A DNA stretch of 64,000 nucleotides from Bradyrhizobium sp. 1(2017) (GCF_011602485.2 NZ_CP050022.2:5972001-6036000); one strand, 5' to 3'; positions 9,863 through 20,255 are shown, numbered from the stretch's first letter. The notes: generated by a model from the sequence alone, not told the origin. Translations and numbers: made by a program.

Positions 9863-10252
9863 TCAGGAACCAGCCGCGTCGACCTCGTTGAAAGCCTCGC
9901 GCGCATTGCGGAAGGCATCGATGCCGGCGGGCACGCCGCAATAGACGGCGACCTGGAGCAAAATCTCCTTGATCTCCTCCTTGGTCAGGCCGTTTTTCAG
10001 CGCGCCCTTCACGTGCAGCTTCAGCTCGTGCGGCCGGTTCAGCGCACCGAGCATTGCAAGATTGACGATCGAGCGTGTGCGCCGGTCGACGCCTGGCCGC
10101 GTCCACAGCGCGCCCCAGCAGAATTCGGTCGACCATTCCGCCATCGTGCGCGTGAACTCATCGGCACCTGCGATCGACTTGTTGACATAGTCCTCGCCGA
10201 GCACCTCCTTGCGAACCTTGAGGCCCTTCTCGAACAGTTCGGTCTTGCTCAT
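9863..10252 (-). CDS. Carboxymuconolactone decarboxylase family protein (copy 1)
   Basis: A 129-residue all-alpha protein of the CMD family, close in length to gamma-carboxymuconolactone decarboxylase. Recognisable segments are RRTRSIVNLAMLGALNRPHEL, then LHVKGALKNGLTKEEIKEILLQ and YCGVPAGIDAFRNA. The AhpD-type CxxC redox pair is absent, so a decarboxylase or isomerase role is more likely than a peroxidase one. It lies 26 bases after the MmgE/PrpD gene and 21 before the lactonase-like gene. A close paralogue of nearly the same length lies on the opposite strand at 20256, so each arm of the divergent locus has one. The true substrate is unknown. Confidence 0.88.
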   Translation of the reverse strand: MSKTELFEKGLKVRKEVLGEDYVNKSIAGADEFTRTMAEWSTEFCWGALWTRPGVDRRTRSIVNLAMLGALNRPHELKLHVKGALKNGLTKEEIKEILLQVAVYCGVPAGIDAFRNAREAFNEVDAAGS

Positions 10253-10278
10253 CTTCGTCCCTTTCCGGTCTTGAGATT

Positions 10279-11655
10279 CTAGTTCGAAGTTGTTTGGTGC
10301 GACGCCAATGGCCGCCGCAGCGACCGCACGAGATCGCCGACGTCATGCGCTGCATCGAGCCTCCAGACCGCATCAATGATGCGGTCCGCGTCCCAATTGC
10401 TTTGGCCGGTGCGGACGCCATCGCACAGCTTTTGCTCGAGCTCGCGATCTTCGAGCGGCGCAGCCTGACTGCCGCGCGGCGAGACGACCACCTCGGTGAA
10501 AGCCTCACCGGACGACAGGTTCAAGATCACGCGCGCTGCACCGTCGGGCATCTCGCGATCGAGCTCCGCCCACACCTTCTGCCGCAGCCGCGCAATATCG
10601 GCCCGGACCACGGTCTCCCGCGCGAATTCAGCGACGCCGGCCGCGCCGAGCAGCAGTCCGCAAGCCACGCAATGATGGATGCTGACCCGCGCATCGCGCT
10701 CGTTGTTGACGGGGCGATCGCCGCGTGCAAGCAGCAGCGCCGACCCCTGCACCGTCACCGAATCGACCTGATCAATTCGCCGTCCGATCCGTTCGCGCAA
10801 CAGCAGGCAGGCATCGATCACCGCATGGAAGACGATGCCGGCGGGATAAGGCTTGTAGGTATTCTTCGCGATCTCCCAGGTCTTGCCCAGACCATCGAGA
10901 AGACGTGGGAGATCGGGCTCATCACCCATGGTGCGGGCCCAGCCGAGCGGCCCCTCGATGGCGCAGGGCGCAGCCTCATAGCCCTGCTGCGCTAACAATG
11001 CTGCGAACAGTCCGTTGCGCGCTGCGTTACCAACGCTGACATTCTTGGCGGCGCTCGGCAGGTTCTCGACATTACCGGCCGACTGGCTCGCCGCGATTCC
11101 AATCGCGTTCGCAATCCCTTCCGCAGGTAGATCCAACAACTTTGCGCAAGCCGCCGCCGCACCAAAGATCCCGCAGGTCGAGGTGATGTGCCAGCCGCGT
11201 GCATAATGGCGCGGCGACACCGCATTGCCGATCCGGCACTCGATATCCACGCCGAGGATGAATGCCGTCAGCACGTCCTGCCCCGACAGCCTTCGCGTCT
11301 CCGCGAGCGCCAGGACGGGAGCTGCGACCGGTGCTGCCGGATGGATGATCGTCTCGGGATGCGTGTCGTCGAAGTCGAGCAGATTGGCCGAGATGGCGTT
11401 GAGAAACGAGGCACATAGCGCATCCATCGGCTGCGAGTGGCCGATGACTGTCGAGGTCGCCGCGCCGCTGAACGGCGACAAGCTCCGCATCGCGGCCATC
11501 ACCACCGGATCGCGTGCGGAGCCGAGCGCTGTCGCGAAGAAGTTGAGGATCGAGCGCCGCGCCTCGATGCTCTGCACCGCCACGTCCGCCCATGACGTGG
11601 CCGCGACGAAATCGGCGAGGGTCCTGCTCACGCTTGAAGTTGGGTCTTGCGGCAC
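10279..11655 (-). CDS. MmgE/PrpD family protein (copy 1)
   Basis: A 458-residue member of the 2-methylcitrate dehydratase / cis-aconitate decarboxylase superfamily. I chose a GTG start at 11655 because GAGGAAG lies about 9 bases upstream and family similarity begins right after it. The open frame to 11745 starts with TTG and would run over the promoter. The conserved acid-histidine block DFDDTHPETIIHP is present near residue 90, and the helical domain with GIFGAAAACAKLL follows. Such enzymes dehydrate or decarboxylate tricarboxylic or dicarboxylic acids. It leads the operon that continues with CMD and the lactonase-like hydrolase, and it faces the plus-strand operon containing a second MmgE/PrpD. 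Confidence 0.87.
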   Translation of the reverse strand: MPQDPTSSVSRTLADFVAATSWADVAVQSIEARRSILNFFATALGSARDPVVMAAMRSLSPFSGAATSTVIGHSQPMDALCASFLNAISANLLDFDDTHPETIIHPAAPVAAPVLALAETRRLSGQDVLTAFILGVDIECRIGNAVSPRHYARGWHITSTCGIFGAAAACAKLLDLPAEGIANAIGIAASQSAGNVENLPSAAKNVSVGNAARNGLFAALLAQQGYEAAPCAIEGPLGWARTMGDEPDLPRLLDGLGKTWEIAKNTYKPYPAGIVFHAVIDACLLLRERIGRRIDQVDSVTVQGSALLLARGDRPVNNERDARVSIHHCVACGLLLGAAGVAEFARETVVRADIARLRQKVWAELDREMPDGAARVILNLSSGEAFTEVVVSPRGSQAAPLEDRELEQKLCDGVRTGQSNWDADRIIDAVWRLDAAHDVGDLVRSLRRPLASHQTTSN

Positions 11656-11726
11656 GCGGGGCGTCTTCCTCGTTTTTTCGGACCTTATGCCGATCCGCGT
11701 CAAACTGTCGACCCCAAATGTTATGC

Positions 11727-11755
11727 TTGACAGCTTGTCTGACAATCATAACAAT
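11727..11755 (+). promoter_or_regulatory. Divergent promoter with GntR-like operator
   Basis: TTGACA (11727-11732), a 17-base spacer and AACAAT (11750-11755) form a plausible plus-strand promoter for the 11881 operon. On the minus strand, TTGTCA (11740-11745) with TAACAT or AACATT 16-17 bases away could serve the 11655 operon. The inverted repeat TTGTC-T-GACAA (11735-11745) sits between the boxes. It fits the loose TNGTNNNACNA pattern known for GntR/FCD regulators, and such a regulator is encoded at 22211. GTTATG/CATAAC arms (11720-11725, 11747-11752) frame the site. Regulation by that protein is inferred. Confidence 0.5.
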
Positions 11756-11880
11756 CCTGCCGCTGGCGCGGGAACCCCGCCGCCGCAACGACGGCGGTCG
11801 TCGGGGCCGGCCGGCGAAGAACAAGACGAGAAGATCAAGAAGGCGCGCCCGTCACGGGTTCGCGCGACAGGGAGTGAACG

Positions 11881-12774
11881 ATGGCGGGAGAGACGCTCGG
11901 CGTGATCGGAACGGGCCGCATGGGCGGCCCCATGGCGGGGCGATTAATGGACGCGGGCTATTCGCTCGTCGTCTACGACACGCAAACCGACGCGACGCAG
12001 CCGCTGGTCAAGCGTGGCGCCCTCGCCGGCAAGTCGCCGGCGGACGTCGCCTCGCGCGCCGACATCGTGCTCGCCAGCCTGCCGACACCGGATATCGTCA
12101 AGGCGGTTACGCTCGGCCAGGACGGCATCAGCAGCGGCAACCGCGCCAAGATCGTGGTTGACCTCTCAACCTCGGGTCCTGGCGCGGCGAAGTTCGTCGC
12201 GGAAGGCCTCAAAACCAAGGGCATGACGCTGGTCGATGCGCCCGTGAGCGGTGGCATCAAGGGCGCCGTCAACGGCACTCTGGCCGTCATGGTGTCGTGC
12301 CCGCAGTCCACCTACGAGACCGTGCAGCCGATCTTGAAGAATTTCGGCAAGCTGTTCTACACCGGCGACAAACCCGGCGTGGCGCAGACGGCCAAGCTCG
12401 CCAACAACCTGATGGCGGCGGCAGCGCTCGTGATCACATCGGAAGCTGTCGCCATGGGCGTCAAGGGCGGCGTCAACGCCAAGGTGTTGATCGATATCAT
12501 CAACGCCAGCAGCGGCCGCAATAGCGCGTCCGAAGACAAATTCCCCCGTGCCGTGCTGCCCGGCACGTTCGACTTCGGCTTCGCCACCGGCCTCTCCTAC
12601 AAGGACGTCCGCCTCTGCGTGGACGAGGCCGAGGCCATGGGCGTGCCGATGGTCTGCGGCGCGGTGGTGCGGCAAATGCTCGCGATCACCAATGCCAAGT
12701 ACGGGGCGTCGTCCGACTTCACTTCGATCGCCAAGGTGCTCGAGGAATGGGCCGGCGTGGAGATGCGCGGCTGA
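11881..12774 (+). CDS. NAD(P)-dependent beta-hydroxyacid dehydrogenase (HIBADH family)
   Basis: A 297-residue protein of the 3-hydroxyisobutyrate / 6-phosphogluconate dehydrogenase-like family. The Rossmann motif GVIGTGRMGGPMAG lies at the N terminus, the substrate-binding DAPVSGGIKGAVNGTLAVM at about 118-136, and the catalytic lysine in KLANNLMAAAAL at about 169. Members oxidise beta-hydroxy acids or reduce tartronate semialdehyde or glyoxylate-type substrates. It is the first gene of a long plus-strand operon, about 120 bases downstream of the predicted promoter. It probably handles a hydroxy-acid intermediate, but the exact one is not evident. Confidence 0.9.
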   Translation: MAGETLGVIGTGRMGGPMAGRLMDAGYSLVVYDTQTDATQPLVKRGALAGKSPADVASRADIVLASLPTPDIVKAVTLGQDGISSGNRAKIVVDLSTSGPGAAKFVAEGLKTKGMTLVDAPVSGGIKGAVNGTLAVMVSCPQSTYETVQPILKNFGKLFYTGDKPGVAQTAKLANNLMAAAALVITSEAVAMGVKGGVNAKVLIDIINASSGRNSASEDKFPRAVLPGTFDFGFATGLSYKDVRLCVDEAEAMGVPMVCGAVVRQMLAITNAKYGASSDFTSIAKVLEEWAGVEMRG

Positions 12775-12804
12775 TCGCGCAAGCCTTGAGGGAGAGCGAT
12801 TGCG

Positions 12805-14199
12805 ATGACGATCGGCCCGACCGGATCCGGCAAGGTCTCGCTCGCGCGCCATATGGCGCGGAGCGTGCTTGTGCTGGATCTCGGAGACTTCAGGCCGGAC
12901 GTCGTTGCCAAGGCAAAGCTCTGCCTGCTCGACTTCCTCTCCTGCGTATTCGAGGCCTCCCAAGATCCCTGGAGCCGCCAGGCCGTTGCGATCGCACAAG
13001 GTGGCGGCGGAGCAACGATCATCGGAACGTCGCAACTCTCCTCGCCGGCCGATGCCGCCTTCGCCAATGCCGTGATGGGGCATGGCCTCGTGCGCGAAGA
13101 CATGCACGCGGCCAGCATCGCGCACCACGGGGTCGTGATCTGGCCGACATTGCTCGCGCTATCGGAACAAGCACCCCTGCACGGCGCAAGACTGCTCGCC
13201 GCCGCCATCATCGGCTATGAGACCGGCGCGCGGATCGGCCGCGCGTTGCTGACCTCCGATCTCGCTCGCCTCTATCGTCCGACCGGCCTCGTGGCCCCTC
13301 CGGGCGCGGCGCTCGCCGGCAGTTTTGCGCTCAGCCTATCCGAGGATGCCGCAACCAGCGCCATCGCGATCGCGGCCAACACGTCCAGCGGGCTGAACGA
13401 GTGGCCGCATGCTGGTGGCTCCGACATGTATTTCCATCCGGGCTTTGCAGCCAGCAATGCGATCAAGGCGGTCGGTCTGGCCGCAGCCGGCGCTTTCGGT
13501 TCCGAAACCATCCTCGAAGGCGAGGCCGGCCTCTTCGCCGCATATGGCCGTCAGGCTGCACCGGACAGCATCGCGCTCTTCCCTGACGGGGAGTGCGAGA
13601 TCATGGCGGTCTACAACAAGCCGGTCCCCGCCTGCAACTTCGCGCAGACCGCCGCTCAAGCTGCGCTCCGCGTCTCGCACGAGCTCGCCAGCACCGATGA
13701 GATCGACCGCGTCGTCATTCGCGCCCCCGCTGCTGCGGTTCGCTATCCCGGCTGCGATTCCATGGGGCCCTACCGGAATGCGCTCCAGGCCAAGATGAGC
13801 ATTCCCTTCAGCGTCGCCGCGACACTGGCGCGAGGGGAGATCGAGGAAGGCAATTACGCCGAACTCAATGATGCCGACATCATCCGCCTGGTTGCGCTCA
13901 CCGATCTCAAGGCCGATGCCGGCTTCACCGCCGCCTTCCCCGCCAAGCAGGGTGCGGACGTGACCGTACATCTGCGCGACGGCCGGACGATCAGGCACGC
14001 GCTACCCGACGTCATCGCCGCAACGCCTGCAGAGGTTCGCATGCGATTCCGCGCTGCCGCTCATGGAGTCCTCGGCGAGGACCGCGCGCACCGGCTGGAG
14101 CAACTGATCGAGAACTGCGAACGGCTCGGCAATGCCGGCGACATCGTAGCGCAATGCCGCCTGGACGCGGCGGAACGGGTTTTACGATCGGCATCATAA
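12805..14199 (+). CDS. MmgE/PrpD family protein (copy 2)
   Basis: A 464-residue second member of the 2-methylcitrate dehydratase-like superfamily, clearly diverged from the copy at 10279. Family landmarks include KAKLCLLDFLSCVFEA, GLVREDMHAASIAHHG and GGSDMYFHPGFAASNAIKAV. Where copy 1 has the canonical DDTHP block, this copy has REDMH with a following HHG, so the active-site region differs and the substrate may too. The start is the ATG 30 bases after the dehydrogenase stop. An in-frame ATG at 12853 is a less likely alternative. It is the second gene of the operon and sits directly before the importer genes. Confidence 0.85.
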   Translation: MTIGPTGSGKVSLARHMARSVLVLDLGDFRPDVVAKAKLCLLDFLSCVFEASQDPWSRQAVAIAQGGGGATIIGTSQLSSPADAAFANAVMGHGLVREDMHAASIAHHGVVIWPTLLALSEQAPLHGARLLAAAIIGYETGARIGRALLTSDLARLYRPTGLVAPPGAALAGSFALSLSEDAATSAIAIAANTSSGLNEWPHAGGSDMYFHPGFAASNAIKAVGLAAAGAFGSETILEGEAGLFAAYGRQAAPDSIALFPDGECEIMAVYNKPVPACNFAQTAAQAALRVSHELASTDEIDRVVIRAPAAAVRYPGCDSMGPYRNALQAKMSIPFSVAATLARGEIEEGNYAELNDADIIRLVALTDLKADAGFTAAFPAKQGADVTVHLRDGRTIRHALPDVIAATPAEVRMRFRAAAHGVLGEDRAHRLEQLIENCERLGNAGDIVAQCRLDAAERVLRSAS

Positions 14200-14279
14200 G
14201 AAGTGCCGAAGAGTACGGGGGGAAACATGGTCGACTTCGAGACCTGCTTAGGTTCGTCAGCCGCGCGGAGGCGAGGCTG

Positions 14280-15215
14280 ATGGAGGGATTTCTGCAAGCA
14301 CTCGCCGCGGGCCTTTTGATTGGCGCCGTCTACGGCCTGATGTGCGTCGGGCTCGGCCTGATCTTCGGTGTCATGCGTGTCATCAACTTCGCCCATGGCG
14401 ATTTCATGATGCTGGGCATGTATACCGCCTTCTATCTCTTCACTGCGGCCGGTATCCAGGCGTTCTTCGGCAACACGGTCGGGCCGTTCGTCGCCATTCT
14501 CCTGGCCGGGCCCGTGCTCGCCGTGTTCGGCTATTTCGTGCATCTGGCGCTGATCTCGCACGTCTCAGGCACGCGCACCGCCTCGCTCGAAGGCGAAGGC
14601 CATTATGCCCAGCTCATCCTCACGCTCGGCATCGCGCTGATCCTGCAGAACGGTGGCCTCCTCGTGTTCGGCTCGGTGCTGGCCTCGATCCGCACGCCGC
14701 TTTCGAGTTCGGCCTGGGAGCTCGGTCCCTTCTTCGACATGAGCATCTTCCTCAACAAGGCGCGCAGCATCGACATGATCGTGTCGCTGGCGATCATGAT
14801 CCTGCTTTCGCTGCTGATCACACGCACGCGTATCGGAAAGTCGCTCCGGGCGGCCGCCGACAATCCGACCGCTGCGACCTATATGGGCATCGACGTTGAC
14901 CGCGCGCACCGCACCGCCTTCGCGCTCGGCTGCGGAATCACGGCGATCGCCGGCGGCCTTCTTGCCACGAACTATCCGTTCCACCCGTTCGTGGGCCTCG
15001 AATATGTCATCGTCATGTATGCGGGCGTCGTGCTCGGCGGCATGGGCAGCATCATCGGCGCCTTCTGGGGTGGCATGACGATCGGCCTCGTGCAGCAGAT
15101 GTCGACGCTGATCCTGCCGACGCAGCTGCAGAACGCCGCGATCTTCGCCGTATTCCTCCTCATCATCTTCTTCCGTCCGCAAGGCTTCTTCGGGCGAATG
15201 GTGGAGAGGACGTGA
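14280..15215 (+). CDS. Liv-type ABC transporter permease (LivH-like)
   Basis: A 311-residue membrane protein with about eight hydrophobic segments. I chose the ATG at 14280, which follows GGAGGCGAGG and starts with the typical N terminus MEGFLQALAAGLLIGAVYGL. The open frame from 14154 overlaps the preceding gene. The signature GVMRVINFAHGDFMMLGMY lies near residue 32, and GVVLGGMGSIIGAFWGG near the C terminus matches the family's conserved loop. It forms half of the inner-membrane channel of a branched-chain amino acid/amide-type importer. The next gene starts after one base, so the two are tightly coupled. In this context the cargo is probably the locus substrate. Confidence 0.93.
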   Translation: MEGFLQALAAGLLIGAVYGLMCVGLGLIFGVMRVINFAHGDFMMLGMYTAFYLFTAAGIQAFFGNTVGPFVAILLAGPVLAVFGYFVHLALISHVSGTRTASLEGEGHYAQLILTLGIALILQNGGLLVFGSVLASIRTPLSSSAWELGPFFDMSIFLNKARSIDMIVSLAIMILLSLLITRTRIGKSLRAAADNPTAATYMGIDVDRAHRTAFALGCGITAIAGGLLATNYPFHPFVGLEYVIVMYAGVVLGGMGSIIGAFWGGMTIGLVQQMSTLILPTQLQNAAIFAVFLLIIFFRPQGFFGRMVERT

Positions 15216-15216
15216 C

Positions 15217-16975
15217 ATGCTCCGGATGCGCTCCTTTCTGCCTCCCCTGCTCTTCACCCTCGCCTATGCCGCGCTCTCGCTCGGCGTCACCAATTCCTAC
15301 TACCAGCTGATCCTGACGCTGGTGCCGGTGTGGGCGGTGTTCGGCCTGTCGTGGAACCTGCTAAGCGGCTACACCGGACTGATCTCGTTCGGCCACGCCG
15401 CGTTCTTCGGCATCGGCGCCTATGCGACCGCGCTCGGCCAGATCTACTTCGGCATCTCCCCCTGGCTGCTGATCCCCATCGCCGCCGTGCTCGGCGGCAT
15501 CGCCGGGCTCTTGATCGGGTTTCCAACCTTCCGCCTCCAGGGGCACTATTTCGCCCTGGCGATGCTCGCCTACCCTCTCGCCATCCTCTACGTGTTCGAG
15601 TGGCTTGGCTTCCAGGAGGTGACGCTTCCGATCAAGCGCGATGCGCCGATCGCCTTTATGCAGTTCGCCGATCCACACATCTACACGCTGCTTGGGCTAG
15701 CGATCATGCTGGCCACCATCGTGCTGACGCAGTTGATCGAGCGATCCCGTTTCGGCATGGCGCTGCTTGCGATCAAGCAGAACGAGGCCGCGGCCGAGGC
15801 GGCCGGCATCAACACTCTGGCCTGGAAGCTGCGCGCGATCACGCTGAGCGGAGCCATTGCCGCCGCGATCGGCGGCTTCTATGCCCAGGTGCTGCTGGTC
15901 GTGACGCCGCAATCGGTGTTCGGCATGCTGGTGTCGGCACAGGCGCTGACGGTCGCCATGTTCGGCGGCGTCGGCACGGTCTGGGGTCCGGTCATCGGCT
16001 CGGTGATCCTGATCCCGCTCGCCGAGATCCTGCATGCCGAGGCCGGCGCGCGCTTCCCGGGCATCCAGGGCGTGATCTTCGGCTTCGCCATCGTCTGCGT
16101 CATCCTGCTGGCGCCGGAGGGCCTGTTCTGGAAGTTGCGCGATCTGCTGCGCAAGCGGATCGCGCCCAAGGCGGTTGCGGCCGATGTCCCCGAAACCGCG
16201 GCCGCCAATGTCACGGCGCTGAAGCCGGCCCCGCGGCAGCGCGCCGCCACCGGCGAAGTCATGCTCGAGGTCAAGAATCTCTCTCGATCCTTCGGCGGCC
16301 TCAAGGCCGTGCAGGATGTCAGCTTCAAGCTGCACAAGAACGAGATCCTAGGCATCATCGGGCCCAACGGCGCCGGCAAGACCACGCTGTTCAATCTCCT
16401 CAACGGCTTCCTGAAACCGAGCGAGGGCGAGGTTCTGATCGACGGGCGCAACATGTCCGGCCAACGGCCGCACGTGATCTGCGAGGCCGGTATCGGCCGC
16501 ACCTTCCAGGTGATGCGGCCGTTCCTGCGCATGTCGATCCTCGACAATGTCGTGGTCGGCGCCTATGTGCGCGCGCGGTCCGACGAGGAGGCGCGCAAGC
16601 TCGCCGCCGACGCGGTCGCCCGTGTCGGGCTCTCCGCCGTCGCCGACCGTGTCGCGGGCGAGCTTTCGACCAAGGAATTGCGGCTGATGGAGCTCGCCCG
16701 CGCGATTGCCGGCCAGCCACGCATCCTGCTGCTCGACGAGACGCTCGCGGGGCTCGGACACGGCGAGGCGGACGAAGTCGTCGCGGTGATCCAGCAGCTC
16801 GCGCGCGACGGCATGACCATCGCGATCATCGAGCACACGATGCAGGCGATGGTCCGGCTGGTCGACAGGTTCCTCGTGCTCGACCACGGCGCCGTCATTA
16901 CCGAAGGCCTGCCAGAGGTGGTGACGCGCGACAACCGCGTGATCGAGGCCTATCTCGGCAAGAAATGGATGGGCC

Positions 16976-16989
<14 letters not shown>
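15217..16989 (+). CDS. Fused Liv-type permease-ATPase (LivM-LivG)
   Basis: A 590-residue fusion. Residues 1-310 are a LivM-like permease with GLSWNLLSGYTGLISFGHAAFFG and GGVGTVWGPVIGSVIL. After a Pro/Ala-rich linker (about 315-345) comes a LivG-like ATPase with Walker A GPNGAGKTT at about 387 and Walker B ILLLDE at about 508. The usual LSGGQ signature is replaced by LSTKELRLMELARA, a change that needs note because that motif contacts ATP. The D-loop region reads TLAGLGHGE. The fusion fixes a 1:1 ratio of permease to ATPase. It overlaps the next gene by 14 bases. Confidence 0.92.
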
Positions 16990-17683
<694 letters not shown>

Positions 17684-17716
17684 CGACATAACAAAAAAGA
17701 GCAGGGAGCAAACAAG

Positions 17717-18967
17717 ATGAACAAGACATCGAAGGGCAAGGCAGCGACAGGCCTGACGCGCCGAACCGTGCTGTCCGGCGCTGCCGCCGTAGGCCTCGCC
17801 GGCGTGGCGCGCGCGCAGACACCGGCCGAGATCAAGGTCGGGCTGATCGTGCCGCTTTCGGGCATCTATACCCGTCCCGGCCAGGTGATGAAGATGGGCG
17901 CCGAGATGGGCATCGAGCACATCAATGCGCAGGGCGGCATCAAGGCGCTCGGCGGCGCCAAGCTGAAACTCGTCGTGATCGACTGCGGCGATACCACCGA
18001 GAAGGCCAAGAACGCGGCGCAGCGCATGGTCGCACAGGAGCCCGACCTCGTCGCCGCGACCGGCTCCTATCTCTCCTCCTTCACGCTGGCGGTCACCGAG
18101 GTGACCGAGCGCGCCGAGCTGCCGGTGCTGACGCTGTCCTATTCGGACCTTTTGACCGACCGCGGCTTCAAATACATCTTCCAGACGGCTGCGACCGCAA
18201 GCCGCCAATCCGAGCTCGGCCTGCCGACGCTGATGAAGCTCGCCGAGAATGCCTCCGGCAAGAAGCCCAAGACCGTGGCGATGCTGATGGACAATACGGC
18301 GACTTCGGTCGCCACCGCCAAGGCGCTGAAGGAAAGACTGTTCGCGCAGGAAGGCCTCCAGCTCGTCGTGGAGGAGGTCTGGACCCCACCGCTTTCGGAT
18401 GCGACGCCGCTGATCCAGAAGGTTCGCTCGGCAAAGCCCGATCTGCTGCTGTTCATGCCGAACGCAGTGTCGGACGCCAAGCTCGGCCTGGAGAAGATCA
18501 GCGAGTTCGGCCTCGGCCAGGGCAAGATCCCGACCGTGTCCTTCAGCATCACCATCGCCGAGCCGGACATGCTCCAGAGCGTAAGCCCGGAGACCGTGCA
18601 GGGCATCATGACCATTGTCGCCAATTGGGGTTCGAAAGGCCACGAGGCCCTGATCGCCGAGCTGAAGGCCAAATACAAGGAGCCCTGGATGACGCAGAAC
18701 GTCATCTCGACCTATGGCGACATGTGGCTGATGAAGGAAGCCCTGGAGAAGGCCGGCAAGGCCGACCGCAATGCGGTCGCGCAGGCCTTCCGCACCATGG
18801 ATGCCGGCCCGTCGAAATATTATCCGGGCGGCCAGCTCAAGTTCGACGAGAAGGGCCGCAGGATCGGCGCCGGCGTCGTCATCGTGCAATGGCAGTCGGG
18901 CGTGCCAGTCACCGTTTATCCGCCCGAGCTCGCGCAGGCACAGCCGTTCTGGCCGAAGAAATCATAG
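17717..18967 (+). CDS. Liv-type substrate-binding protein (paralogue A), Tat-type signal
   Basis: A 416-residue periplasmic binding protein (Peripla_BP_6). The N terminus carries a twin-arginine-like signal, TRRTVLSGAAAVGLAGVARA, with likely cleavage near residue 33. The mature region starts with IKVGLIVPLSGIYTRPGQVM and has the family pattern up to VPVTVYPPELAQAQPFWPKKS. It lies 33 bases after the LivF-like gene in the same operon, so it delivers ligand to this importer. The next gene encodes a close paralogue: long identical blocks such as GGIKALGGAKLKLVV and DTTEKAKNAAQRMVAQE show a tandem duplication. Ligand not identified. Confidence 0.92.
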   Translation: MNKTSKGKAATGLTRRTVLSGAAAVGLAGVARAQTPAEIKVGLIVPLSGIYTRPGQVMKMGAEMGIEHINAQGGIKALGGAKLKLVVIDCGDTTEKAKNAAQRMVAQEPDLVAATGSYLSSFTLAVTEVTERAELPVLTLSYSDLLTDRGFKYIFQTAATASRQSELGLPTLMKLAENASGKKPKTVAMLMDNTATSVATAKALKERLFAQEGLQLVVEEVWTPPLSDATPLIQKVRSAKPDLLLFMPNAVSDAKLGLEKISEFGLGQGKIPTVSFSITIAEPDMLQSVSPETVQGIMTIVANWGSKGHEALIAELKAKYKEPWMTQNVISTYGDMWLMKEALEKAGKADRNAVAQAFRTMDAGPSKYYPGGQLKFDEKGRRIGAGVVIVQWQSGVPVTVYPPELAQAQPFWPKKS

Positions 18968-18999
18968 AGCATCGCGCATTTTCAGGGAGGAGAATTGTC

Positions 19000-20226
19000 A
19001 TGAGCAAATTCACGATAAGTCGGCGAACACTGCTTGCCGGCGCGTCCGGCACGCTGATCGCATCCCGCGCCTGGGCCCAGCAACCTTCAGAGGTGAAAGT
19101 GGGCCTGCTGGTGCCGATCTCCGGTATCTACGCCCGTCCAGGTACGGTGATGCGGCAGGGCGCCGAGATGGCGGTCGAACACATCAACGCGCAAGGCGGC
19201 ATCAAAGCGCTCGGCGGCGCCAAGCTGAAGCTCGTCGTGCTGGATTCCGGCGACACCACCGAGAAGGCCAAGAACGCCGCCCAACGCATGGTGGCGCAGG
19301 AGAGCGATCTGGTCGCGGCCAGCGGCGCCTATCTGTCATCCTTCACGCTCGCGGTGACTGAGGTCACCGAGCGCGCCAACCTGCCCGTCCTCACCCTCTC
19401 CTACTCCGACCTGATCACGGATCGCGGCTTCAAATACGTGTTCCAGACCTCGGCAACGGCGGGATCGCAGGCCCGTCAGGCCTTGCCGCAGATCATCAAG
19501 CTGGCGGAGACCGCGTCGGGCAAACGGCCGAAGACGGTCGCGATCCTCACCGACAACACGGCCGCCTCGATCGCCTCGGCGAAATCGATGCGTGAGGGCC
19601 TGCTGGCGGAGAACCAGCTGCAGCTGATCGTCGACGAGACGTTCACCCCGCCGCTGGCGGACGCGACATCGCTGGTGCAGCGGATCCGCTCGGCGAAACC
19701 CGATCTGCTCTTCTTCCTCCCGACGGTGATCTCGGACGCAAAACTGCTGCTCGAGAAGATGAACGAGTTTGGCCTCGGCCAAGGCAAGATTCCGACGATC
19801 TCGTTCGGCATCGCCATCGCCGAGCCGGACATGCTGCAGACCGTGAGCCCGGAACTGCTCCAGGGCGTCCTGACCTGCGTTGCGAGCTGGGGTGCCAAAG
19901 GCCACGAGGCCCTGATCGCCGAATTGAAGACCCGCTACAAGGAGCCGTGGATGACGCAGAACGCGATTTCCACCTACGGCGACATGTGGGTGATCAAGGA
20001 CGCGCTGGAGAAGGCCGGCAAGGCCGACCGCGTCGCCGTCGGCGAAGCCCTGCGCACCATGGATGCGGGGCCTTCCAAATATTACCCACTGGGCGAGATC
20101 AAGTTCGACGAGAAAGGCCGCCGCGTCGGCGCCGGCATGACCATCGTGCAGTGGCAATCCGGCGTGCCGGTGACGGTGTTTCCGCCTGAGCTCGCGCTGG
20201 CGAAGCCGTTCTGGCCCAAGAGCTGA
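19000..20226 (+). CDS. Liv-type substrate-binding protein (paralogue B), Tat-type signal
   Basis: A 408-residue paralogue of the preceding protein. The ATG at 19000 follows CAGGGAGGAG; the longer open frame upstream overlaps the previous gene and is not coding. The signal reads ISRRTLLAGASGTLIASRAWA, a twin-arginine motif. The mature part begins EVKVGLLVPISGIYARPGTVM. Identity with paralogue A is high throughout but the middle region, about residues 170-230, differs more (for example QARQALPQIIKLAETASGKR), which is where ligand contacts may change. Two binding proteins for one channel suggests two related ligands, or a recent duplication under selection. Confidence 0.92.
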   Translation: MSKFTISRRTLLAGASGTLIASRAWAQQPSEVKVGLLVPISGIYARPGTVMRQGAEMAVEHINAQGGIKALGGAKLKLVVLDSGDTTEKAKNAAQRMVAQESDLVAASGAYLSSFTLAVTEVTERANLPVLTLSYSDLITDRGFKYVFQTSATAGSQARQALPQIIKLAETASGKRPKTVAILTDNTAASIASAKSMREGLLAENQLQLIVDETFTPPLADATSLVQRIRSAKPDLLFFLPTVISDAKLLLEKMNEFGLGQGKIPTISFGIAIAEPDMLQTVSPELLQGVLTCVASWGAKGHEALIAELKTRYKEPWMTQNAISTYGDMWVIKDALEKAGKADRVAVGEALRTMDAGPSKYYPLGEIKFDEKGRRVGAGMTIVQWQSGVPVTVFPPELALAKPFWPKS

Positions 20227-20255
20227 TACCGCCCGAAAGAGAAACGGAGAACAGA

